Origin: Archegozetes longisetosus
Lineage: Eukaryota; Arthropoda; Arachnida; Sarcoptiformes; Trhypochthoniidae
Direction: 5' to 3'
Assembly: GCA_018873245.2 (NCBI GenBank)
Contig: JAEMBT020000001.1
Span: 558,001 to 622,000 of the forward strand
Length of the DNA: 64,000 bases
Shown here: positions 50,512 through 61,114 of the stretch, piece after piece
How the letters are laid out: every line of letters begins with the position of its first letter
Numbering within the stretch: position 1 is the stretch's first letter
Made by a program: the position numbers and the translations under genes
The notes under the pieces: generated by a model
The model's database searches: none
Told to the model about the DNA's origin: nothing
What the model saw: the letters and a program-made list of their open reading frames with translations, nothing else

Positions 50512-50853
50512 ATCAGCATCAATCTAATAGAAAAACGAGACCTAACTTTCTTTAATTCTAATTTCAATCTTTTGTTTTATGTTGTGTTGAGTGTCATTTT
50601 CATAAGCGTGCTGTTCGGTCAGGAAGACGAAGACAACTCTTTGGGACCGCTGGACGACGGGTCGTCGGAAGACCAACAAAAAGGTAATTATTGGGATAGC
50701 TTTGGTCTTCTGTCATCAGATCCGAATATAGCGGTAACAGATCCCATAACTAGCAGTCCTTTAGTAGATCATCTGCCATATAGAAGAAATACAGCATTCA
50801 ATAAAGGATTTATTCATTCTCTACTCATTTATAATCCAATTAGTCATATAATA
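50512..50853 (+). other. Open, coding-like frame continuous with innexin F
   Basis: From just after a TAG at 50509-50511 the frame is open for 114 codons and enters innexin F in frame without a stop. No ATG is present in this frame, so if it is coding it must begin at a splice acceptor. The conceptual product has a hydrophobic leader-like stretch (VVLSVIFISVLFG), an acidic part EDEDNSLGPLDDGSSED and a Ser/Pro/Asp-rich part. The DNA is visibly less AT-rich than flanking spacer. A good GT donor (AAAAAG then GTAATT) lies at 50681-50682. It could be an exon of an independent secreted-protein gene, an alternative N-terminal exon of innexin F, or a chance open 5' UTR. No family was recognised. Confidence 0.4.
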
Positions 50854-53800
50854 ATGCTGGATGTCTTCCGAAGTCTTAAAACTTTGCTGAAGACAAGTCG
50901 AGTTCAAATTGATAACAATGTCTTTCGGCTCCACTATTCAATAACAGTCATATTATTGTTGGCGTTTTGTGTAATTATTACAACTAAACAATACGTCGGC
51001 GATCCTATCGATTGCATCAGAAGCGAAGCCGTTCCTCAGAGTGTAATCAACACATATTGTTGGTATGTACTGCAAGAATATTTTACTCTTATTATTTCGT
51101 CTAAAATTACTTTTCGGTTTACTATTAAAGCACATTATCGTATTAACAGCAATCATATTATTTTTAGACATTAGATTGAAGATATTTAGACGAAACAGAC
51201 ATAAGCTTTCATTTTGAAGCAGAGTTTCATTTCCGACCAAATAATTAAAAAGTAGCAAAACTAATCAATGACTCTCCTTGTCTACTATAAAGTTTATAGA
51301 ATATCAGTTATTCTTCAAAATCTCCCAATTCTATTATACAGAATTTGGCTATGTTTATGTTCAATTCACAGACTAAGAAGAATTTTGAACTGGGAAATCG
51401 TCACACTTTTGAGCAGTAGAATAGTTCAAATTTTATTATCTTCAGTAAAATTGATCGACTATAAACAGTTACGCATTCCTATAGAAGACAAGTAGTTGTG
51501 TGACAAAAAAGTAGCACGAATTCCGCTGCTTTTAAATAAGAATGTTCTGCACTAACATGCTAAACATTAGTTCAATATAAATACTGAGAGTAACATTCTT
51601 TAATTAAATAAGTTGAAAAAATAGAGTTAGATATGATTTTAGTTTGTCTACGCTCTATCTGACTTTATTTGTAAGAACTGATACAGATATCCAATTGAAC
51701 AATTAGGGCAAATCGATTTACTTTAACTTTTTAGTCTTGGAATTTGTTGATCTTGCAAGTCATCTGAGTCATAGCCCATACATAATGATCTAATGAATTT
51801 TCAGGATACACACGACTTACACAATACCAAAAAGTTATATGAAAAAGATTGGTGTCGAAGTTCCGTATCCAGGAGTAGACATGGAGACCGGTTCCACTGA
51901 ATTGCGATATCACAAATACTATCAGTGGGTTTGTTTTGTGCTCTTCTTTCAATCCACATTGTTTTACATTCCTCGGTGGCTGTGGAAGATGTGGGAGGGC
52001 GGCAAAATACAAGCACTTATGATGGACTTAGATGTAGGTGTGTGTAGTGAGGCTGAGAAAAAACCAAAAAAGAAACTATTAGTCGACTATCTGTATAATA
52101 GTAGAGGACATCATGACTGGTATGCCGCCAGATATTTCTTTTGTGAAATTTTAGCCTTCGGTAATGTTCTCGGACAAATGTTTATGCTTGACAAGTTTTT
52201 TGATGGGGAATTTCTCACTTATGGACTCCAAGTGATTGAATTCTCGCAAATGGACCAAGGTTAGCCTTGCATCTCTAAATCATATCTTTTAATCCTATTG
52301 TTTTAATCCTATTCTTCAAATGTTTTACTAATTTGCAATAAATGCCTTCATTCCTGAACAAAAACACATTAGGAAGCTATGAGATCTGTCTGCCTATTCA
52401 TAGGCTAAGACTAGATTGTTGTTCTAATTTGAGAAACAACTTTCTATTGAAACTTGACCCCAAACACTTTCGTTCATAGTAAGTTTGAAAGCGTTCTCTC
52501 AAATCTTGCGAGCAAATGAACCCGAGAGACTGAGATACTTCCGCTGTACCCTCTTTCAAAACTATTACACTTTCGTCTTAGAAATTAGAAAAATTGAACG
52601 AAAAAATGCCAAACCTTTAACTTGCTTCCGTGAGTTACAGAATAGTATATGTAGAGTACACGGCTTTCATAGAAAAGACCAATCCTCAAACTTGGATTGA
52701 TTTATGGCATCATTTTCAAACCTAAGTGACAATTTTCACAAATTCTTAAACTATAAATTTTGCAATTTATTCAGGAACCTAATTCCTACAATTTTGATTT
52801 TCAATCAATTTCTTATAGTGTTGCCATTAGTTAACTTATTATACAGTATATGATCAAAGTTGAAACTTGTAGTAAGCCTTATCTCTTGTTAATTTTACTG
52901 TTATATTGAGTTTAGTTCAGCTCAAACATTATTTTAAAACATTCACTCAAAGTTAAGAATAAATGCTTCTGGAACTAACATCAACTCTAGAAAGTCAACA
53001 ATGAAACAAGAGATTGAACATGAGATTTGAGTTTCAATTACCAAACTTATAATAGATTTTCGAAGTGGAACAAACTAGGATATCTCAAACTCCTTGCATG
53101 ATAATTGAGTGATGCAGTTATCCAAGCTTATACTGTATTGCATTGAGCGGTCTTAATGATTAGCAACATTTTTCAAAACACAGTTCAAATTTGAAGTTAC
53201 GAATAAGTTTAAGTAATCCTTCGGCAATTAAAGTTTAACCCTTCAGTTACTCTATACCTAAAAATTTGAGGTTTTGATTGGTTTGACTAATTCAAAATTT
53301 TAATTTAAAAATGAAATAATCATGAAATTGATGCATTATCGTTTGCTTTACTCTCAGAGGAACGAATCGATCCAATGATTCGTATATTTCCACGTGTGAC
53401 AAAGTGTCGCTTTTATAAATACGGTCCTTCGGCTAACATTGAGAAAATCGATGCCTTGTGTTTACTGCCGCTCAACATTATCAATGAGAAAATATATATA
53501 TTTCTCTGGTTCTGGTTTTTATTATTAGCGGCATTAACAGGAATTGTAATAATGTTTCGTTTGGTGATCATAGCCTGTCCACCAGTTCGTGTCTATTTGT
53601 TAAACTTACGTTTTCGACTCTCACAACTCGATCATTTGCATACCATTGTCCGTCGAACCTCCATAGGAGACTGGTTTCTCGGTATTACATACTTTCATCC
53701 ATCTTTTAGATTGTTAGATTTAGATTATTTGTTTTTATGTTTGAAAAATTCAATACTAATAATAAAAATTATATTATTACATTATAACTTATAATTTTTG

Positions 53801-54277
53801 ATGAGCACTTGCACTGCAACTTACTTCAAAAAGTATTATTGCGCCAGCTTATTCACTCTATTTCCTCTCATATCACTGTAATTTACCGTCACTTTATTAC
53901 AATTACTTTATGACCTGATTAGTTTCGACCATTCAATATAAAATTTGTTATAAGATGCATAAAAAGCGATTATTGAGTAAGTACACTATTTGCTCTATAA
54001 AGGTTCGATGACTAAAAATAGTGTATTCGGTTATTTTGTCAGTGTCTCATAAATTGTTTTCTTCATAATACTTTTTGGATAGATTGCTAGCGTGAGCTCT
54101 TGTATAGTATTACACTTTAAAACACCTCTTGTTATCGTAAACTCATACTTTAACTTCTTTTTAGTCTATATGTTGGGACAAAACATTGATAGTGTTGTGT
54201 ATCAAGAAGTAATTCAAGACTTGGCCACAAAAACTGATTCGCAGCCAAAAGAGAGTCAATCACTGATGTCATCGTGA
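50854..54277 (+). CDS. Innexin F: gap-junction channel subunit
   Basis: The model is join(50854..51062,51805..52259,53358..53681,54165..54277), giving 366 aa, with longer introns (about 0.5-1.1 kb) than its neighbours. The ATG at 50854 gives the canonical start [13 protein letters not shown]. Landmarks are [15 protein letters not shown] into TM1, [42 protein letters not shown] at TM2, [18 protein letters not shown] at TM3, [15 protein letters not shown] and [16 protein letters not shown] into TM4, [14 protein letters not shown] and a short tail. CTF is CRF here, and the loop has ANIEK where others have GDVQ. Both loop cysteine pairs are present. Introns at TYCW and WFL are shared with innexin B. 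The frame is open upstream of the start (50512-50853), which may indicate an additional exon. Confidence 0.94.
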
Positions 54278-57200
54278 AAAAAATTGTAAATTAGTTGCAA
54301 ATACATGATTAAACTTATTGAGATTTTAGTGCCTACAGATTTATGAAATCTTTCATATTTGTATTGTTAAAGTTTTGCTCACAGATTATCCCATTATATA
54401 ACTTATAAGTTTTATTCATTAATGTTTTTCGTTTTTGTAGCCCAAATGTTCAAATGAAAGTTTTACCTGAAAGTTGTCACATCTCATGTTTTCATTACAT
54501 TTTATTTGACAGAACAGTTTAACGAATAACAACAGTTTTTATTCATTGAATCACTTTATCTTTTTGAATTTTTTCTTACGATTTTTAGTATTTAATTTGC
54601 TTTTTTCTCGGTAGACATCTTTTTGCTTAATGAAAGGTGAGTTTGAATCTTAGTTTTTGACACAGATTTTTAAAATGATTATTCTTTATATTCCTTCTCA
54701 GGTTAACTGAAATGGAAAGTTACAAAAGTAAAGGTTCTGTTATTATTCAAATTTGATTAATTGATTAACGCTAAGAAAAGTAAAGTAATTTTAGAAAATG
54801 TTTTGGTAACATATACATCAATTATGATTAATTACAATTATGATAACACAATTTTCAACATTTGATAAACATATTAAAAGCATGTTTTATAATTTATTTA
54901 AGTTTTTTTCTATACTGAAACAATTTCATATAACTTGAGTCAAATGTGAATAAATAAGCACTAAACTCGAAAATAATCTATTAGTTGCAGTGTCTCTTAC
55001 ATGAAACACTCATTTACTTAAAACATAGCGAGCAGAGGATTAAACTAAAATTCAGTACTAAAGTTGTTTTGCTTTGTTTTTCAAATAGTTGTATTATGCC
55101 TTATTTGAGAGTTAAGTCAACTTCACTTATACGCTATACTATAATGTATTTGTGTGTTGGGACGCGGAAATAAGTACTAGAATATACTTAAAATACTTGT
55201 CTACAAAACCATATCTGCATCACATCAACTTTCAATATTACTCTGCACTTCACAAGTAATTAAAACAGTTTCTAATTAAAAGTACATCATTTATTGGATT
55301 GAAAAATGAGTTCAATTGTTTAGAAAAACCGTACTGTACTGAACCCAATTATAAACATTGAGTTTGATGTTAACTTTTTGACTGAATGATTCCGATCGCA
55401 TACTTTCTTAAGTCAGTAACTCATACGAGCCGTTAATAAAAACAGAACTTCCAGTAGACAAATAGAGTTAGTTAAAGACATTTGGTTTACATTTGGATAT
55501 TAACTAGAATTAACCCCGACGTACATAAATAAAACTGCAAAATGCTTAGCTTAACATTATTTTTGATTTGCGTCATTGCCAAGTGTTTAAGCAATAGTGG
55601 GCTTTGAGAGAGAGCTCAATGTAAAAAAGACAATTGGTTTTGTGTATAAATTGGTTTAGTGTATGAATTGCTTTCACTGTATATGAAGGGTTTTACGGTC
55701 TCTCTAAAGCAAATACTGAAAATTACTATAATAATTGGGCACAATTTATATGCCTTTCTAAATCCATAATGTCTTACTCTATGCTCTATTTTCAAGTTTT
55801 ACATCTTATTTTATATTTATTTTCGGAGCCAATCCTAATTTTAAGCAATTCTGTAATTTTAAGCATGACAGAATGCCAACATGTGGTCCACTTAACGTAT
55901 TATTATTGGCCAATACATACACTCCAACTTTTATAATCACTTTCTTCTCTATTCTAAATATATTAATAGATTTTTATATTTGCATTTATTACTTTAAAAA
56001 GTTTATTCTCAAGTTTTCAACAGTGGCAGAGCAGAGCTGGCTGTCAACTACAAGTCAATATGGTTCTGTGGGATGGAACAACAATACTTCATCTTTTCAA
56101 ATGTGTTAGGTTTCGAGTAAACTTTCGTTTCAGTTCAAAGCAATACAATAATAAAAATTGCGTCTAAACTGAGTAAAGCACCTGAAGATACATTGAAATA
56201 AACGGTAAAATCTCTTATAATAATAATTAATGTTTTGATTAGAAGGGAAACATTTATATTAAGATTAGTTCATCAATAGATTACTCTAGAGGAAAAATTG
56301 AGGGTTCAGTTCGTTAGCTAATCCGTTGGTTTAGTGGCAAAAAGCATAACATTATTTGACAGCATGTAAGGATCAGTTGTTGTCTTCAAAGACAGATATA
56401 TATACTTTTGCAGCCAACTCAGTTTAAGTTATAATGTTATATATTTTTCCCTCAGAGTTCTGCTTCTGCAAATCCGTCGCTGTTCGGTTCATGGTCTATG
56501 TCTTCAGCTAACTGTATCTCTTGGGTCTGACACCAATGTCAATAAAGACTGTTTTGTCTTATTTGTTCTTTCCTTATATGATGGAAGAAAAATATCATAT
56601 TTTACATTATAGGGTAAATATTACAACTGATGTAAGTTAGCTTTTTATTGCCATAATATATATGATAACTTGTTTTATTGACAATTCAAACTAACTTAAC
56701 CATAAATGCAATTCCTGACAATTAATTAGGACACCGGTGTTGGAGACTGAGTTTCCGAGGAAAAGGCTTGACAGCAACCGATGGTCTGATAAGAATTTAT
56801 GCATTTTGTCAGTCTCTTCTCACTGTTTATATGTATATTACATAATATATATACAGTATTTGCGAAACATTCATTACGCTGTACTCCTAAGCGATGCAAA
56901 GAAATAGACTAAAAATAGATCATTTAAAGAACCTCAGAAGACACCAGATCTGCATTATTTCTGCTCTCATCAACTCACATAACACTACACTTTAAATCTG
57001 ATACTATCGAGTCAGATATTCCAACTTTTCCTCAACTAAGCCCAAAAACACAATGCTTTCAAAATTTTCACATCACTGCTCAGGTATTGATACAGTTTGA
57101 ACATCTATTTTAGAAATTATAAATTCCTAGGCAAACAATAGCTTTACTTTTGGATTTCATTCAATTTTCTCTATTTGAAACTTGAAATTTTACAAATCTC

Positions 57201-59261
57201 TTAGAGTCTTTTATTTCCTAAACTCATTTTTATAGCTATTGATTGACAATTGATTTTCAAACCTTTTGGTTATTTCAGTATTTACTTGAATTTGTTGTTC
57301 GCACTTGAAACGGCAAAATATTGTCGACAACTCACCAGTCATTACTATTTAAATGACAAGATATTACTGTCGCTGAAAGAAACGCAACTAAACTTTTAGT
57401 ATTAACTTATCATAATTTGCTGTCACACTCTATCTATGATTCTTTTGCCAAAACTTGACGTCAAGTCAATATTATTTCATATTTATGATAAAAAAGGTGT
57501 TTAACTTAGTAAAAACAGACTAAATTTATATGAATGGTATTTTAGTTTTGACTTCCTCGTTGTAATTGATGAGTGTTTTTAGCTTTTACTGTAATTCAAT
57601 TTGAAAAATTGAAGACTTGTTTTAGTCGACAATTATTTTGATTATTTGCTTTTGACAACATTTAATAGGCATAATATTCGTAAAGAGTTTTCAAAGGAAT
57701 AACTTATGTGAAAGAGAATGTTGACAACTAAAATTGTCATTGTGAAATTATTACTTCTTCATTCAAACAGATATCTTAACAGAAGCTACAAATAGTTTAG
57801 ATTTAATGTAAATTTCAGATAAACTTCTGATATACTATTTTGAGAATATAGAACAGTATTAAGCAGTTTATTATCAAATATAGCTTAGAGTAAAAATAAT
57901 TGTGCCAAATCAGTATAAACCAAATGAAGACATACTCGATTCGCATATTCTGATCAAAGACAGTGATCACAACCGGAACATCTACTTATCCAACATCTTG
58001 GCATGAAGTAATGCAAGAGGTTTTATTTAAAGTTCAAACAGTTCATATTGACTGAACCAAATGAAACAATATATTCTAGTTTTGATTGTTTCGTGTTTCG
58101 ATTATCACTACGAGTGAGAGCAAATGTCTCAAAAGTATAAAAGCAGGCAACCATTCAATTTATAGTATTTTGGATATCATAATTCATTCAAACTATTCGA
58201 TGACATAAATCAAGTTTATCTTAAGAGAAAGTTTTAGCCCAAGTTGTCATAATTAATTAATTTGTTGCGATTCAATTTTCACTCCACTTGCTCTATAAAT
58301 AAATATTTGATGCCTAGAAATGATCTTCAGTTTGATAACTGTCAAAGATATCAAATTTGGATCATTAATATTTTTAGCTCTAAAGACTTACTTATTGAGT
58401 AGTGGCAACTTTGCATTCATTGTTCATATGCTTATATTCAGTGAACATTTCGTTCCAATGTTTTAATCATAACCGAAAGTAATCATTGATAAACAACTGT
58501 ATAAATGATAAAACTTGAAATCTAAATTTCAAAAATACTTGAAAAAGCAAGTTAATCAGCGCAATAATATCATTAGCAACACATAAAAATACTTTAAAAT
58601 GCTTTAATTCAAATTAGTCCATTTCATTATAATGTTGAATGATCTTTTTTGAAAGACATTCACTTTTGAGGTCATCTCTTTATTTAAATTAAACGTTATT
58701 ATCCTGCTACCAGTCAAGTGAATCTAAGTCGAGTCAGGTCAATTGCGCTAAAATTATTTTACAGCTCTTAAGCATATTATATATATTATAAGAGGTTTGC
58801 ATAAACTGTTTGAAGAACATTCTAGTGATTCAAATGAGTAAAACAAGCTCTTTCTCAACACAATTGTACAGAAGCATTAAAAGTACTACACTTTTAAGTT
58901 TAAGTTCAATTAAGATTGAGATAAATAATTGCATTGTCTTTATTTTGTTTGTAACTCTGGTTTGTCTCAAGTATTATTAAGTCATAAGCTGATCATCGCG
59001 TAATTCTTAGCTCAAGCTCTACTTAACACAAGTTTAGTATTAAATATCTTACAAACAGATTAGTATTTTGGTAGTCAGCTAGCATTAAGTTTTGTTTTTT
59101 TATCATTTAAAAGACTTCCATCTGTTTAAAGAACATTTTGCGATTTCATTGCATTTAGGATGGTATAATACAAGATTAATAAAATAGTACTTCGAATAAC
59201 TTTACCAAATGAGACAATATGACAAGATTGATATACATTAAAATTGCGTAAAATCATTCAT
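54278..59261. other. 5 kb spacer with one weak exon candidate
   Basis: No confident gene was found. The interval about 56020-56550 is less AT-rich and has splice-like and polyadenylation-like signals, treated separately. The rest is AT-rich noncoding-looking sequence. Confidence 0.45.
55873..56529 (+). other. Possible small gene: candidate exons and polyadenylation signal
   Basis: An ATG at 55873 opens a 78-codon frame whose second half (about 56018-56109) is Gln/Ser/Trp/Asn-rich, for example SQYGSVGWNNNTSSF, and follows a CAACAG acceptor-like site. At 56458, after TTTTCCCTCAG, a frame reads SSASANPSLFGSWSM and stops at 56527-56529, followed by AATAAA at 56541-56546. The composition of the two pieces is similar, but no donor joins them cleanly in frame, and another frame through the second piece is also open. 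I do not recognise the product. It may equally be a decayed repeat. Confidence 0.25.
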
Positions 59262-59267
59262 TTTATT
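59262..59267 (-). terminator. Polyadenylation signal of the PDGF/VEGF-like gene
   Basis: On the minus strand AATAAA begins 4 nt after the stop codon, implying an unusually short 3' UTR. Confidence 0.55.
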
Positions 59268-59270
59268 CAC

Positions 59271-59681
59271 TCATGTTTGTATTTTCATTTTTACACATTC
59301 ACATTTTGTATGATTAGTCATGGTTATATTTTCAACCAAGGTAGTTTTATACGATTTTGTGAAAAAATAGATGGAAACTTTTTGAGTGTCAGTGGCAACG
59401 CAGCTATCGGATGGATTCTTACAACAACCCGAGCGGTTACTACACCGATAAAGTATTGTAGCGCGTGGTGTAAACATCTTCGTTTGATTAGAGGACGGAT
59501 AAACCAATTCAGGTTTAGGTTGACCACACTTTCCAAATTGATCAACTTGATCCATATTTTTTCGGGCTAATTTGCCAAGTTCTGCTCTTTGATCTTTTTC
59601 GCTCGAAGACAAGCACGTTATCAAATAAATCGCACATGATATAACAAAAGCCAAAGTAAGTATTTTCAACATTTTTAGCAA
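59271..59681 (-). CDS. PDGF/VEGF-family (PVF-like) secreted growth factor
   Basis: This is a 136-aa secreted cystine-knot protein, predicted ligand for a VEGFR/PDGFR-type receptor tyrosine kinase. Residues 1 to about 23 form a signal peptide (KILTLAFVISCAIYLITC). The knot follows: CGQPKP, then ILYRC, GCC, SCVATDT, and a C-terminal HTKCECVK that matches the HTKCEC of VEGFs exactly. These give all six intrachain knot cysteines. One of the two usual interchain cysteines is present (first C of GCC); the other, six residues before the RC cysteine, is Ala. The gap RC to GCC is longer than in vertebrate VEGF. N-glycosylation sequons occur at NQT, NRS, NIT and NHT. The gene is a single exon; a second Met lies three codons downstream of the start. 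Identification rests on the cysteine pattern and is strong at family level. Confidence 0.87.
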   Translation of the reverse strand: MLKMLKILTLAFVISCAIYLITCLSSSEKDQRAELGKLARKNMDQVDQFGKCGQPKPELVYPSSNQTKMFTPRATILYRCSNRSGCCKNPSDSCVATDTQKVSIYFFTKSYKTTLVENITMTNHTKCECVKMKIQT

Positions 59682-60133
59682 TCAACTGTCAGTTCTTATT
59701 TTTTTTCAGAGGAAGGATACATCTGGGAGGAGAATAATAAAATAGTAGTAAAATAATTATAAAATAGATTTTGAATAAAAAGCTATCTAATTGTCGGGAA
59801 GGAAAGTGTGTTTGGTTTTATTAGTTACGTAACAAACATGTCTGCTAACGTATGCACAAGATTATCACTCTATGTAACAAGAAATCCAATGGTCAATTTC
59901 AGAAAATCACATCAGACTGATTTGCGTCCTTTCAACATTGGCTTTTAGTCAATAAATAGCTGCTATTATTGTTGTTGATAGTAAGTCGATCAAATTATTG
60001 TTCAGAAACTGTATTGAACAATTGAGGTCAAAAACTCTCAAGAATATGAAACTTTTTTAATTTAAAACATTGAAAGGGAAAAGCGTTGCACTCAATTCTC
60101 ATCCAAGAATATTTCTCAATAAATATGCAAAAG
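59682..60133. other. Spacer upstream of the PDGF/VEGF-like gene
   Basis: AT-rich sequence with no recognised gene; it presumably contains the promoter of the minus-strand growth-factor gene. Confidence 0.45.
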
Positions 60134-60134
60134 T

Positions 60135-60416
60135 TTATTCAGATCTTAAAAGTACTTCTTCTGAAAAAATGAGATCATAATTTTCTGTTGGAAGAACCAC
60201 CAAATATCGTAAAATGTGTGGAAACCCTGTTCGACACACACTCATATCCTGATTGCCAAAATGATTATACTTTATTTGAATAAGAAATAAACTAAACTCA
60301 ATAAATATTATAATAGCCAAAAACACAATAACTGGTGAAGAATCTAAACAAGTATTAAATATGATACCCCACTCGCAACTAGCTATACACTTATTGTCAT
60401 TAAATATAAGTCTCAA
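60135..60416 (-). other. Candidate terminal exon of a membrane protein
   Basis: The minus-strand frame is open for more than 90 codons and ends in TAA overlapping an AATAAA (60134-60139). It has no ATG near its start, so it would need an upstream exon. The product has a cysteine-containing segment, one strong membrane segment (PVIVFLAIIIFIEFSLFLI) and a hydrophilic tail. The arrangement (extracellular Cys, last membrane helix, short tail) recalls tetraspanins, but no tetraspanin signature is present. No upstream exon could be identified, so it may be a chance frame. Confidence 0.25.
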
Positions 60417-60655
60417 AATGAATGAAGTCCAACTTTAGTAAACTGGACCTGAAAGGTATTTTTTAAAACAAATGTCTTGCTTATTCAAGTTTTTAAGCAG
60501 TAGTTGAGTAAAACTTTCTTAGTTTTAAATGTTTTATTGAACAAATTTGATCTAAGAAAAGTAGAACTGATTTTAATTGGCAAATTCGTATTTCACTTAT
60601 ACTCAAATTGATTGTCAGCTATCTAGTTTTTATATATATTTTCATATTTTTCAGT

Positions 60656-60937
60656 TTAGTTTATTTTTCCTTTCGAGGCAATCATTTTGACAATAAGGTC
60701 AAATAGGGTTTCATCAATTTGTTTTTCTAGATTTATCTTATCAAGATTTTCAAATGTAGTCGTTCTCTTTCAAGTTTTGCCCTCAAATTAAAGATTAGAA
60801 AGGATTAGAAAAGATATTAATATTGGTTACGATTTAACCTTCAAAATGGATTTCCATTTTGCTTTGTCTATAAGTTTTGCCACTTGATTAGACTTCGATC
60901 GGAGATCAAACTGACGATAATTATTAAAGAATTTCAT
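60656..60937 (-). CDS. Possible two-exon small protein, unrecognised
   Basis: On the minus strand an ATG at 60935-60937 opens 33 codons (60839-60937) that end at a GTTAAA donor. A second open stretch of 36 codons plus stop (60656-60766) continues in phase across a 72-bp gap, the intron size typical of this genome. The joined product of 69 aa is lysine-rich and amphipathic, with FFNNYRQFDLRSK early and NLEKQIDETLFDLIVKM late. The composition looks like coding sequence, but the acceptor (GAAAG) is poor and I do not recognise the product. Its function is unknown. Confidence 0.28.
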
Positions 60938-61114
60938 TTCGCAGGTGTTCAAATGTTTTGACAGCCTTTAAGAACTGCTTAAAACCGCTCAGTCTTTCCA
61001 TTGTTTAATTAAACGGCGAAAAGTGTGATTCCATATGACTCAAATATTTCTGAATATTTAATAGAATTGCGTTTAAAACAAAAATAATCGTCGATTATAA
61101 ATTTTATTTTAAAA

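Noticed and set aside
51268-51495. 75-codon frame inside intron 1 of innexin F
   Set aside because: Lies wholly in an intron, shows no family features and lacks a convincing independent promoter or terminator.
59244-59570. 108-codon plus-strand open frame
   Set aside because: It is antisense to the PDGF/VEGF-like gene, which has a signal peptide and a conserved cysteine knot.
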